Origin: Ideonella dechloratans
GTDB taxonomy: Bacteria > Pseudomonadota > Gammaproteobacteria > Burkholderiales > Burkholderiaceae_C
Length of the DNA stretch: 64,000 nucleotides
Assembly: GCF_021049305.1 (NCBI RefSeq)
Contig: NZ_CP088081.1
Location: forward strand, 1,116,001 to 1,180,000
Reading direction: 5' to 3'
Position 1 is the stretch's first letter. Every line of letters begins with the position of its first letter. This document shows positions 1 to 11,640 of the stretch, in pieces. The notes below the pieces were generated by a model, which saw only the letters and a program-made list of their open reading frames with translations, did not search any database and was not told the DNA's origin. The position numbers were made by a program, and so were the translations under genes.

Positions 1-690
1 CCCGCCTCGGCGGCCAGCGCGGCCCTGGCCTTCGACTGGCCTCCGTCCACCCGGCTGAGCTACACCGTCACGGGCAACTACCGGGGGCCGATGGAGGGCT
101 CGGCCCAGGTGGAGTGGCGGCGTCAGGACAGTCACTACCAGGTGTGCGTCACCGTGGGCGTGGGCGCGGTGGTGGAGCGGCGCATGCTCAGTGACGGTGA
201 ACTCACCCCGGATGGTTTGAAGCCGCAGCGCTACGACCAGGAGACCGACCTGCCCCTCAAGGGCACCCGTCGCGAGACCGTGCGTTTCGACGGCGACACC
301 ATCACCCTGGCCACCGGCAAGACGGTGCCGACGATGCCCGGCGTGCAGGACGCGGCCAGCCAGTTCGTCCAGCTCACCTGGTTCTTCCTGACCCATCCGG
401 AGCAGCTGCGTCCCGGCCAGGAGGTGGCCTTTCCGCTGGCGCTGCCGCGGCGGGCCGGCAGCTGGCGCTACCAGGTGCTGCCGCCCGAGCCGATGGCGCT
501 CAAGGTGGGCGCCCTGTGGGCCTACCCGCTCAAGCCCCTGCCCGGCAGCCTCAAGCCCAACGAGGTGGCGGTGCAGATGTGGATCGCCCCCACCCTGCAA
601 TACCTGCCGGTGCGCATCACGATGAACTGGCGCGACGAGGCCACGCTGGACATGGTGCTGGACGGCGCGCCCCTGCAGGCGGCGCATTGA
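1..690 (+). CDS. DUF3108 domain protein, 5' end cut by window edge
   Basis: The reading frame is open from base 1 and ends in TGA at 688-690, giving 229 visible residues. The first ATG in frame (base 91) is internal, because the preceding codons already read as conserved sequence (YTVTGNYRGP). The pattern GxYRGPMEGSAQVEWRR and the later region with a QLTWFFL segment match DUF3108, a family of predicted periplasmic beta-rich proteins of unknown function in beta-proteobacteria. The start of the gene, and any signal peptide, lie outside the window. No function can be assigned beyond the family. Confidence 0.8.
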   Translation, partial: PASAASAALAFDWPPSTRLSYTVTGNYRGPMEGSAQVEWRRQDSHYQVCVTVGVGAVVERRMLSDGELTPDGLKPQRYDQETDLPLKGTRRETVRFDGDTITLATGKTVPTMPGVQDAASQFVQLTWFFLTHPEQLRPGQEVAFPLALPRRAGSWRYQVLPPEPMALKVGALWAYPLKPLPGSLKPNEVAVQMWIAPTLQYLPVRITMNWRDEATLDMVLDGAPLQAAH

Positions 691-742
691 GCGTCATATA
701 GTCCGTTCATCATTCCCCTAAAAGAACCGAGAGGACGACACC

Positions 743-1531
743 ATGAGCTATGAATGCATCCTGACCGAGGTCCGGGGCGAGGGCGCGCGCAAGACCGGCC
801 TGATCACCCTGAACCGGCCCAAGCAGCTCAATGCGCTGAACGGGCAGCTGATGGACGAGCTGGGCGCGGCCCTGCTGGCCTTTGAGGCCGACGAGGGCAT
901 CGGCTGCATCGTCATCACCGGCAGCGAGAAGGCCTTTGCGGCGGGCGCCGACATCGCCGCCATGGCCACCCTGGGCTACATGGAGGCCTACACGGGGGGC
1001 TTCATCACCCGCAACTGGGAAACCATCCGCCAGGTGCGCAAGCCGGTGATCGCCGCGGTGGCCGGCTTTGCGCTGGGCGGGGGCAACGAGCTGGCCATGA
1101 TGTGCGACATCATCCTGGCCGCCGACACCGCCAAGTTCGGCCAGCCCGAGATCAAGCTGGGCACCATCCCCGGGGCCGGCGGCACCCAGCGCCTGCCGCG
1201 TGCGGTGGGCAAGGCCAAGGCCATGGAGCTGCTGCTGACCGGCCGCATGATGGGTGCCGAGGAGGCCGAGCGGGCCGGCCTGGTGGCCCGCGTGGTGCCG
1301 GCGGCCAGCCTGCTGGACGAGGCCCTGGCCGTGGCCGCCCAGATCAACGAGCTCTCCGGCCCCAGCCTCATGATGATCAAGGAATGCGTGAACGAGGCCT
1401 ACGAGAGCGGCCTGTCCACCGGGGTGCGCACCGAGCGCCACATGTTCCAGTCGCTGTTCGGCACCGAGGACCAGCGCGAGGGCATGGCGGCCTTCCTGGA
1501 GAAGCGCAAGCCGGCATTCCGTCACCGTTGA
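743..1531 (+). CDS. enoyl-CoA hydratase (crotonase family)
   Basis: This 262-residue protein has the full crotonase fold signature. The oxyanion-hole segments are AAGADIAAM (about 67-74) and [15 protein letters not shown] (108-122). Both catalytic glutamates of mitochondrial-type enoyl-CoA hydratase are present, E116 in GGGNELA and E136 in FGQPEIKLG, followed by [11 protein letters not shown]. It should hydrate 2-trans-enoyl-CoA to 3-hydroxyacyl-CoA in fatty-acid beta-oxidation. The ATG at 743 is preceded by a good ribosome-binding site, GAGAGGA at 729-735. It stands alone between the DUF3108 gene and cheZ, so the in vivo substrate cannot be read from context. Family assignment is secure; a role in amino-acid or other acyl-CoA catabolism is possible. 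Confidence 0.93.
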   Translation: MSYECILTEVRGEGARKTGLITLNRPKQLNALNGQLMDELGAALLAFEADEGIGCIVITGSEKAFAAGADIAAMATLGYMEAYTGGFITRNWETIRQVRKPVIAAVAGFALGGGNELAMMCDIILAADTAKFGQPEIKLGTIPGAGGTQRLPRAVGKAKAMELLLTGRMMGAEEAERAGLVARVVPAASLLDEALAVAAQINELSGPSLMMIKECVNEAYESGLSTGVRTERHMFQSLFGTEDQREGMAAFLEKRKPAFRHR

Positions 1532-1564
1532 GGGGGTTGCGGGGGAGGCCGGCGCGCCGCCCCC

Positions 1565-1591
1565 TCAATTTGGGCCGGGCCCGGTCGATAA
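1565..1591 (+). promoter_or_regulatory. candidate sigma-28 (FliA) promoter of cheZ
   Basis: TCAATTTG (1565-1572), an 11-bp spacer, then GTCGATAA (1584-1591) fits the flagellar sigma-28 consensus TAAAGTTT-N11-GCCGATAA. The -10 box matches at 7 of 8 positions and the -35 at 5 of 8, with exact spacing. A transcript would start near 1599, about 30 nt before the cheZ ATG. This agrees with flagellar-class expression of a chemotaxis gene. It is a pattern match only. Confidence 0.55.
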
Positions 1592-1630
1592 CTGATCTCA
1601 ACAGAGACCGAGACCTGGAAGATCCCAGCC

Positions 1631-2236
1631 ATGCCGGCCGCCCAAGACACGCTAGAACCCTCCAGCCTGCCCCCTTCCGCCGCCGCTGTGGTCGCACGAC
1701 CGCGGGTGGCGGCGGAGTTGCGACAGGTCAGCCTGGAGATGCCGGACGCCTGCGAGCGGCTGGAGTACGTCGGCAAGATGACCGAGCGCGCCGCAAACCG
1801 CGTGCTCGAGTCGGTCGACGAGGCCAAACCCCTGTGCGAGAAGCTGATCAGCCGGGGGGACGAGTTGGTCGCCGTGATGCGTCGTCAGGCGGAATCCCCC
1901 GAGATGGACGTGGCCCGTGCGCGCGCGCTGATGCGCATGTGTGCCGATTACGTGGCCAGCACCACCGATTTCGCCCGCCAGCAGAACGAGCACCTGACCA
2001 ACATCCTGCTGGCCCAGGACTTCCAGGACCTGTCGGGCCAGGTGATCAAGAAGGTCACCGACATCCTGCTGCGGGCCGAGGCCGAGCTGCGCCATGTGGT
2101 GGAAGAGCTGCCGGCCGCCGGTGTGGCCGAGGAGAGCGCCGCCGACGACGGCCATCAGCTCGAAGGCGTGCAGGTGCCCGACCGGGCCATGCAGCAGGAA
2201 GACGTGGACGACCTGCTGGCCTCGCTGGGCTTCTGA
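1631..2236 (+). CDS. cheZ: CheY-P phosphatase CheZ
   Basis: A 201-residue, mostly helical protein carrying the CheZ active-site helix, QDFQDLSGQVIKK at 129-141. D133 and Q137 correspond to the Asp and Gln that act on phospho-CheY in the enterobacterial enzyme. The extreme C-terminus, DVDDLLASLGF, is the CheY-binding peptide, separated from the four-helix bundle by a polar linker (about 160-188), as in characterised CheZ. The length is close to the usual 200-215 residues. No other chemotaxis or flagellar gene is in the window, so this copy is an orphan. A sigma-28-like promoter at 1565-1591 supports flagellar co-regulation. It faces the PNPOx-like gene tail to tail. Confidence 0.92.
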   Translation: MPAAQDTLEPSSLPPSAAAVVARPRVAAELRQVSLEMPDACERLEYVGKMTERAANRVLESVDEAKPLCEKLISRGDELVAVMRRQAESPEMDVARARALMRMCADYVASTTDFARQQNEHLTNILLAQDFQDLSGQVIKKVTDILLRAEAELRHVVEELPAAGVAEESAADDGHQLEGVQVPDRAMQQEDVDDLLASLGF

Positions 2237-2267
2237 CCGCCCGAGGCCGCCGGCGCCTCCGGTCGGC

Positions 2268-2849
2268 TCAGGGCTGCAGCCAGACCGGCGGTTGGCCGGC
2301 CGACAGGCGGGCGCGCCGGTGGCCGGTGGCAGCCAGTTCCAGCCAATCCATCTCCAGCACCTGGGCCTGCACCACCGCGAAATGCTCACGCGCCGCCAGA
2401 CCGCTGGGGGGCGCATCGGCCGGGCTGCCCGGGGGCAGGGGCGCCAGGTAGTCCTGGGCCGCCGGCGTGGAACGCAGCCGCGCCCAGCGCGACGACACGG
2501 CCAGTCCGCTGACTTCGACTTGGCAGTCGATCTGGATGCGCAGCTGCCAGCCCAGTTCGGCCGACCACATCACCAGCACCGCACGGGGCTGGGTCTTGAG
2601 CTGACCCACCTTGGGGGATCGGGCGTCGGTGAAGAAGATCAGCCGTTCCTGGTCGGGGTCCACCTCCCGCAGCACCACGGTGCGGGCATCGGGCAGGCCG
2701 TCGGGCGAGACCGTGGCCAGGCTGGGGGTGCGCCAGGGGTGGCCCCGCCGGTCGGCAGCCACAGCCAGCTCGCGCCACAGCTGCTCGTGCAGCGTGGCGC
2801 TCAGCGGCGCGCCGACGGGCGTGCCTGCCGGGGCGAGCAGGGCGGACAT
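2268..2849 (-). CDS. PNPOx-like FMN-binding protein
   Basis: A 193-residue member of the pyridoxamine-5'-phosphate oxidase-like split-barrel family. The FMN-binding stretch RTVVLREVD (about 56-64) and the following FFTDARSPKVGQL are typical. The C-terminus differs from true PdxH: instead of the conserved substrate-binding WGG/RLHDR/LAP segments it ends LELAATGHRRARL...WLQP, matching the shorter PNPOx-like group. It probably binds FMN and reduces or oxidises an unknown substrate; vitamin B6 synthesis is less likely. The start ATG (rc at 2849) is the first in frame. It is convergent with cheZ and upstream of lysS on the same strand, with no evident operon. Confidence 0.75.
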   Translation of the reverse strand: MSALLAPAGTPVGAPLSATLHEQLWRELAVAADRRGHPWRTPSLATVSPDGLPDARTVVLREVDPDQERLIFFTDARSPKVGQLKTQPRAVLVMWSAELGWQLRIQIDCQVEVSGLAVSSRWARLRSTPAAQDYLAPLPPGSPADAPPSGLAAREHFAVVQAQVLEMDWLELAATGHRRARLSAGQPPVWLQP

Positions 2850-2943
2850 GCCGCCAGTGTGTCAGAAAGACGCAGCACTGCACCCCGGATTTGCCCGGTC
2901 AGGGCGGCAGGAGGCTTCAGGCCCCAGGGGCGAGGCCGGCGTC

Positions 2944-4461
<1,518 letters not shown>

Positions 4462-4634
4462 GGGCGCAAGGGGTTGCGGTGGTGGAGGGGACCGCCCGGT
4501 GTGTGGGTTTTCCGGCGGCAAGCCCTCCATTTTAGGCTGTGGTCCCGTCGGGGCGCCCGGCCCGGCGCCTAAAATTGCCGGTTTTGATCGCTGCCCCGAC
4601 CGGCCGCAGGGCCTGTGCGCCGGGGTGCTCGTCC

Positions 4635-6885
<2,251 letters not shown>

Positions 6886-6895
6886 GGCCCCCGCC

Positions 6896-7477
6896 ATGAG
6901 CGTCACCATCCACCCCAGCGCCATCGTCGACGAGGGCGCGCAGCTGGGCGAGGGCACGGCCGTCTGGCATTTCAGCCATGTGTGTGCCGGCGCCCGCATC
7001 GGGCCGCGCTGCTCGCTGGGGCAGAACGTGTTCGTCGCCAACGATGTGGTGATCGGCGCGGGCGTGCGCATCCAGAACAACGTCTCGGTCTATGACGCGG
7101 TGACGCTGGAGGACGATGTCTTCGTCGGCCCCAGCGCGGTGTTCACCAATGTCTTCAACCCGCGCTCGGCCGTGCCCCGCAAGCACGAATACCGCCGCAC
7201 GTTGGTCCAGCGTGGCGCCACGCTGGGCGCCAACTGCACCCTCGTCTGCGGTGCCACGGTGGGCGAATATGCCTTCATCGGTGCCGGCGCGGTGGTCACC
7301 AAGGACGTGAAGCCTTATGCGCTGATGACCGGCGTGCCGGCCCGCCAGACCGGCTGGATGAGCCGCCATGGCGAGAAGCTGGCGCTGCCGGTGGACGAGG
7401 CCGCCGACATGGAGGCCGCCTGCCCGGCCACCGGTGAGCGCTACCGCCTGCAAGGCGGTCGCCTGGAGGCCCTTTGA
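6896..7477 (+). CDS. wbpD: UDP-GlcNAc3NA N-acetyltransferase (WbpD/WlbB)
   Basis: A 193-residue left-handed beta-helix acetyltransferase. The hexapeptide-repeat core runs from [18 protein letters not shown] through [16 protein letters not shown] and [25 protein letters not shown], the pattern of WbpD/WlbB, which acetylate the 3-amino group made by WbpE/WlbC. I chose the ATG at 6896 because the family starts with this [12 protein letters not shown] segment; a longer frame from 6788 runs back inside the previous gene. The stop overlaps the leader of the next gene. Acetyl-CoA is the expected donor. Confidence 0.88.
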   Translation: MSVTIHPSAIVDEGAQLGEGTAVWHFSHVCAGARIGPRCSLGQNVFVANDVVIGAGVRIQNNVSVYDAVTLEDDVFVGPSAVFTNVFNPRSAVPRKHEYRRTLVQRGATLGANCTLVCGATVGEYAFIGAGAVVTKDVKPYALMTGVPARQTGWMSRHGEKLALPVDEAADMEAACPATGERYRLQGGRLEAL

Positions 7478-7479
7478 CC

Positions 7480-8658
7480 ATGCAATTCATCGATCTGAAG
7501 GCGCAGTACGCCGCGCTCAAGGCGGACATCGACGCCGCCATCCAGCAGGTGCTGGACCACGGCCAGTACATCATGGGGCCGGAAGTGGCCCAGTTGGAGA
7601 CGGCCCTGGCCGCCCGTGTGGGCGTGGGCCACTGCGTCACCGTGGCCAGCGGCACCGAGGCCCTGCTGATCGCGCTGATGGCGCTGGACCTGCAGCCCGG
7701 CGACGAGGTCATCACCAGCCCCTTCACCTTCGCCGCCACGGCCGAGGTGATCGCCCTGCTGGGCGGGGTGCCGGTCTTCGTCGATGTCGAGCCCGACACC
7801 GGCCTGATCGACGCGGGGCGGATCGAGGCGGCCATCACGCCGCGCACCCGGGCGCTGATGCCGGTCAGCCTGTACGGCCAGGTGCCGGACATGGACGCGA
7901 TCAACGCCATCGCGGCGCGCCACGGCCTGCCGGTGATCGAGGACGCGGCCCAGAGCTTCGGCGCCAAATACACCATGGCCCCCACGCCATCCTCAGGGAT
8001 GGCTGCCCCCCAAGGGGGCTCGCCCGCCTTGGGGCGGCCCGGCGGCGGGCGGGTCGCGCACAGCTGCGGTGTCTCGACGATCGGCTGCACCAGCTTCTTC
8101 CCCAGCAAGCCGCTGGGCTGCTATGGCGACGGTGGGGCCCTGTTCACCGACGACGCCCGCCTGGCCCAGGCCGCACGGGAGATCCGTGTGCACGGCCAGA
8201 GCGCGCGCTACACCCACACCCGCGTGGGCGTGGGCGGGCGCATGGACACGATCCAGTGCGCGGTGCTGTTGGCCAAGCTGCCCCGGCTGGACTGGGAGCT
8301 GCAGCGCCGCCGCGAGCTGGGCGCGCGCTACCACGCGCTGCTGGCCGATGTGAACGTGGGCCTGCTGACCGTGCGCGAGGGCCGCGACAGCGTCTGGGGC
8401 CAGTACACCGTGACGGTGGCGGACCGGCCGGCCGTGCAGGCGGCCCTGAAGGCGGTGGGCATTCCCACGGCCGTCCACTACCCGCGCCCGCTGCACCAGC
8501 AGGTGGCCTACGAGCGTTTCGCGCCCGCGGGCGGCTGCCCGGTGGCCGAGCAGCTGGCCCAGCAGGTGATGAGCCTGCCGATGAGCCCCGACCTGGGTGA
8601 GGCCGACCAGGACCGCGTGGTGGCGGCGCTGGCCGCGGCCCTGGGCCGGCGCAGCTGA
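7480..8658 (+). CDS. wbpE: UDP-3-keto-GlcNAcA aminotransferase (WbpE/WlbC) with in-frame insert
   Basis: PLP-dependent DegT/DnrJ/EryC1/StrS aminotransferase, 392 residues from the ATG at 7480 (a TTG at 7474 is in frame but lies across the previous stop). Recognisable parts are FIDLKAQYAALK at the N-terminus, SGTEALLIALMAL, ITSPFTFAATAEV, IEDAAQSFGA, the PLP-binding Lys210 in CTSFFPSKPLGCYGDGG, and the C-terminal VMSLPMSPDL. It should transaminate the 3-keto product of the WbpB-like enzyme with glutamate. Oddity: between FGAKY and VSTIGCTS there are about 33 residues rich in Pro, Gly and Ser where relatives have about 8, encoded by a palindromic repeat (7986-8050). The insert sits just before the active-site lysine loop, so whether the enzyme is active is open. 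Confidence 0.88.
   Translation: MQFIDLKAQYAALKADIDAAIQQVLDHGQYIMGPEVAQLETALAARVGVGHCVTVASGTEALLIALMALDLQPGDEVITSPFTFAATAEVIALLGGVPVFVDVEPDTGLIDAGRIEAAITPRTRALMPVSLYGQVPDMDAINAIAARHGLPVIEDAAQSFGAKYTMAPTPSSGMAAPQGGSPALGRPGGGRVAHSCGVSTIGCTSFFPSKPLGCYGDGGALFTDDARLAQAAREIRVHGQSARYTHTRVGVGGRMDTIQCAVLLAKLPRLDWELQRRRELGARYHALLADVNVGLLTVREGRDSVWGQYTVTVADRPAVQAALKAVGIPTAVHYPRPLHQQVAYERFAPAGGCPVAEQLAQQVMSLPMSPDLGEADQDRVVAALAAALGRRS
7986..8050. repeat. palindromic REP-like element inside wbpE
   Basis: Three adjacent inverted repeats: GCCATCC (7986-7992) with GGATGGC (7997-8003); GCCCCC (8005-8010) with GGGGGC (8014-8019); GCCCGCC (8022-8028) with GGCGGGC (8044-8050). The stretch is in frame and adds roughly 25 codons to a conserved enzyme. 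The structure resembles extragenic palindromic repeats, here inside a coding sequence. I saw no second copy in this window. Confidence 0.7.
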
Positions 8659-8675
8659 GGCCCGCTGCGGCATCC

Positions 8676-9959
8676 ATGGCGCCAGCCCCGGACCACCGCT
8701 CGCCCTTGCAGGGGCTGGTGCGTGCCAGCCTGACGCTGGTGGCTGGCGGCGCGTTGGCCCAGGCCCTGCCGCTGCTGCTGGGGCCGCTGCTCACGCGCCT
8801 GTTCTCGCCGGTCGATTTCGGCCACTACCACCTGTTCGCCGCGGTGGCCGCCAACCTGGCGGTGGTGGCCTGCGCGCGCTACGAGTTCGCCCTGCCGCTG
8901 GCGGCCGATGCGGGCGAGGCCCAGGCCCTGCGGGTGCTGGCGCTGCGCATCGCGGCCCTGGTGACGCTGGCCAGCGCGGTCGGTGCGGCCGGCTGGTGGG
9001 TCTGGAGCCGCGAACACTGGGTGGTGTGGCTGCCGCTGGCGGTGGCCAGCGCCGGGCTGGTGTCGCTGGCCACGCTGTGGGCCACGCGCGAGCAGCGCTT
9101 CAGCGCCCTGGCCGCGTCCCGGGTGCTGCAGTACGGCGGCGCAGCCCTGGCCCAGGCGGCCGCGGGGGCGCTGGGCTGGGGTGTGACCGGCCTGGTGGTG
9201 GCGCCCATCGCGGCCACCCTGCTCGCCACCTTGGCGCTGCGCCTGCCGCTGGGGGGCGCCGGCCTGCGCTGGGGAACGTTGGCCGCGGTGGCGCGTCGGC
9301 ACCGGCAGTTCCCGCTGCTCAACACACCGCATGCCTTTCTGGGCGCGCTGCAGGACACGGCCAGCGTGGCCCTGATCGCCGCCAGCCTGGGGCCGGCGGC
9401 GGCGGGCTTTTGGGGCCTGTCGCTGCGCTACCTGAAGGCGCCCGCCACCCTGGTGGGCAGCGCGGTGTCGCAGGCGCTCTATCCCAAGCTGGCCGCGGCG
9501 GGGGCGCGGCCCACGCCGGCCGCCCGCCAGGCCTTGCGCCGGGTGATGGCGGCGTTGGCCGCGCTGGCGCTGGCGCTGGTGGCCGGGCTGTGGGCGTTGG
9601 CGCCCTGGGCCTTTGCCGCGCTGTTCGGCGAGCCCTGGCGGGCTGCGGGCGAGCTGGCCCGGGCCCTGGCCCTCTACATCGGCCTGCATTTCGTGGCTGC
9701 GCCGTTGGCGGTGGTGACCATGGCCTGGCAGGCCCAGGCCTGGGCGCTGCGCCTGGCGGTGGTGGGGCAGGTGGCCTTCGTGGCCGCCCTGGCGGCAGGC
9801 CTGCACTGGGGCGGGCTGCAGGGGGCAGGCTGGGCGGTCTCGGCGGCCATGGCCGGCTATTTCGGCTACTACTTCTGGGCCCTGGCCACCTGGCCCGTCT
9901 CAGCCCACGGGCCCACCGATGAACCGATGGCCGCGGCAGGGGACAATCGCGCACCGTGA
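8676..9959 (+). CDS. polysaccharide flippase (Wzx-like, MATE/MOP superfamily)
   Basis: A 427-residue, strongly hydrophobic protein with roughly 12 predicted membrane segments. The N-terminal pattern ending LLLGPLLTRLFSPVDFGHYHLFAAVAANLAVVACARYE, here described rather than aligned, is the usual start of Wzx/oligosaccharide flippases (conserved G-x-Y after the first helix pair, then a charged RYE at the end of helix 2). It should move undecaprenyl-diphosphate-linked oligosaccharide across the inner membrane. The stop overlaps the GTG of the next gene (GTGA at 9956-9959). It is one of two flippases in the window; this copy has the high GC of its operon. Confidence 0.85.
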   Translation: MAPAPDHRSPLQGLVRASLTLVAGGALAQALPLLLGPLLTRLFSPVDFGHYHLFAAVAANLAVVACARYEFALPLAADAGEAQALRVLALRIAALVTLASAVGAAGWWVWSREHWVVWLPLAVASAGLVSLATLWATREQRFSALAASRVLQYGGAALAQAAAGALGWGVTGLVVAPIAATLLATLALRLPLGGAGLRWGTLAAVARRHRQFPLLNTPHAFLGALQDTASVALIAASLGPAAAGFWGLSLRYLKAPATLVGSAVSQALYPKLAAAGARPTPAARQALRRVMAALAALALALVAGLWALAPWAFAALFGEPWRAAGELARALALYIGLHFVAAPLAVVTMAWQAQAWALRLAVVGQVAFVAALAAGLHWGGLQGAGWAVSAAMAGYFGYYFWALATWPVSAHGPTDEPMAAAGDNRAP

Positions 9960-10561
9960 ACTGGCTCAGATCCACCTTCAACCGCTGGCGCCGCCGCTGG
10001 GTGCGCGCCTGGCTCTACCGCATCGTCTTCGGCGAGCGTTCGCAGGGGCAGGACCTGCCGCACACCCGCATCTCGCCGGCCGCCTTCATCGAACAGGAAG
10101 ACAAGCTGACGCTGGCCGACCATGTCTACATCGGCCCCTTCAACTACCTGGAGTGCAGCGGCGGCATCACGATCGGCGAAGGCGTGCAGATCACCAGCCA
10201 TTGCAGCATCGTCACCCACAGTTCGCACCGCGCGGCCCGGCTGCTGGGCGAGGGCTTCGTGCGCTGGCCGGCGGCCGGCTTTGCCGAGCGGCCGGGCTGG
10301 GTTGCAGGGCCGGTGGAGATCGGCCCCTACAGCTTCATCGGCCCCCATTCGCTGATCGAGGCCAACACCAAGCTGGGCAAGGGCACGCTGGTGTGCGCCG
10401 GCAGCTTCGTGCGCGGCGAGTACCCGGACTTCGTCATTCTGGAGGGCCGGCCGGCCCGCGTGGTGGGCGACAGCCGCCGCGCCGACCGCAAGCTGCTGCA
10501 GCGCTACCCCGAGTTGTTGCCGCTGTACGAGGCCTGGGCCGGCCCGGTGGACGAGGACTGA
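9956..10561 (+). CDS. left-handed beta-helix acyltransferase
   Basis: 201 residues beginning at a GTG that overlaps the flippase stop by 4 bp. A basic, amphipathic N-terminus (RSTFNRWRRRWVRAWLYR) precedes a hexapeptide-repeat domain (about 45-170: HVYIGPFNYLECSGGITIGE, VQITSHCSIVTHSSH, VEIGPYSFIGPHSLIE). It probably O- or N-acetylates a sugar of the repeat unit before flipping, near the membrane. Because the operon also holds a 4,6-dehydratase and an aminotransferase, N-acetylation of a 4-amino sugar is conceivable, but the sequence does not resemble PglD closely enough to claim this. Confidence 0.75.
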   Translation: MNWLRSTFNRWRRRWVRAWLYRIVFGERSQGQDLPHTRISPAAFIEQEDKLTLADHVYIGPFNYLECSGGITIGEGVQITSHCSIVTHSSHRAARLLGEGFVRWPAAGFAERPGWVAGPVEIGPYSFIGPHSLIEANTKLGKGTLVCAGSFVRGEYPDFVILEGRPARVVGDSRRADRKLLQRYPELLPLYEAWAGPVDED

Positions 10562-10563
10562 GC

Positions 10564-11640
10564 GTGCGCCTGGTGCTGATCGGTGACGGGCAGAGCCCGC
10601 ACCTGCTCAAATGGGCGCGTGCGTTGGCACCCCGGGTGGAACTGTGGGCGGTCTCCAGCCGCGGGTTCGATGCTGGCTTCGATGCGCTGGTGCCGCCCGA
10701 GCGCCGGCTGGCCCTGGGCACCACGCCGCGCTTCGAGGGCGGCAACGCCGGCCTGCTGCGCGCCCTGCCCACGGTGGTGCGCTGGCTCAAGGCCGCGCAG
10801 CCGGACTGGCTGGCGCCGCATTACCTGACCTCGCACGGCACGCTGGCCTGGCTGGCGGTGTGCTTCGGTGGCGTGAAGGCACGCATCGCCGGCTCGGCCT
10901 GGGGTTCGGACATCCTGCTGACGCCGCAGAAGAACGCCGGGATGCGCTGGCTGACCCGGCGCGTGCTGCGCGCCTGTGCGCTGACCACCAGCGACTCGCG
11001 CCACATGGCCGAGCGCATGCGGGCTCTGGGCGCACGCGAGGTGATGACCTTTCCCTTCGGCCTGGAGGCCCTGCCGCCCTGGCCCGAGCACAAGGACGAT
11101 GCCTTGTTCTTCGCCAACCGTGCGCTCGAAGCGCTCTACCGGCCTGAGCGGGTGCTGGAGGCCTTTGCCGCCATTGCTCAGGATTGGCCCGAGGCCCGGC
11201 TGGTGGTGGCCCACGACGGAGCGCTGCGCCCGGCGCTGGAAGCCCGTGCGGCCCAGCCCGACCTGGCGGGCAAGGTGCAGTTCGTCGGCCGGCTGGATGC
11301 CGCGACGCAAGCCGGCTGGTACGCCCGCGCCCGCTGGTACCTGAGCCTGCCGGCCAGCGATTCGGTTTCCGTCTCGGTGCTGGAGGCCATGGGCCACGGC
11401 TGCATTCCCATCCTGTCGGACCTGCCGGCCAACCGCGAGCTGGTGGACGACGGGCGCAACGGTGTGATCCTGGCCGAGGGCGAGTTGCCCACACGGGCCC
11501 GCCTGGCGCCGCTGGCGGCGCACGCCGATGCGGTGGGGGCGGACTTGCAGGAGTGGGTGGGGCTGCACGCGCTGTTTCCTGACAGCGTCCAGGCCTACGT
11601 GCAGCGGCTCGAACAACTCGGTGCAGCCGGACACGCATGA
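10564..11640 (+). CDS. glycosyltransferase, GT4-like
   Basis: 358 residues from GTG 10564, 3 bp after the acyltransferase stop; the longer open frame upstream lies inside other genes. The N-terminal LVLIGDGQSPHLLKWARAL is a GT-B start. The C-terminal half carries the GT4 nucleotide-sugar signature: VQFVGRLD, then SDSVSVSVLEAMGHGCIPILSDLPANRELV with the E-x7-E type glutamates (positions about 275-300). IAGSAWGSDILL is typical of the EpsF/PglH-like branch. It adds one sugar to the lipid-linked unit; donor and acceptor are unknown. The stop overlaps the next ATG (ATGA at 11637-11640). Confidence 0.82.
   Translation: MRLVLIGDGQSPHLLKWARALAPRVELWAVSSRGFDAGFDALVPPERRLALGTTPRFEGGNAGLLRALPTVVRWLKAAQPDWLAPHYLTSHGTLAWLAVCFGGVKARIAGSAWGSDILLTPQKNAGMRWLTRRVLRACALTTSDSRHMAERMRALGAREVMTFPFGLEALPPWPEHKDDALFFANRALEALYRPERVLEAFAAIAQDWPEARLVVAHDGALRPALEARAAQPDLAGKVQFVGRLDAATQAGWYARARWYLSLPASDSVSVSVLEAMGHGCIPILSDLPANRELVDDGRNGVILAEGELPTRARLAPLAAHADAVGADLQEWVGLHALFPDSVQAYVQRLEQLGAAGHA

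Noticed and set aside
4462..4530. 23-codon N-terminal extension of lysS
   Set aside because: Proline-rich, absent from the family, and the shorter start gives exactly the E. coli LysS length.
9919..10563. Long N-terminal extension of the GT4-like gene starting at 10564
   Set aside because: The region is the acyltransferase gene in another frame; the translated extension is Arg/Pro/His-rich with no fold.
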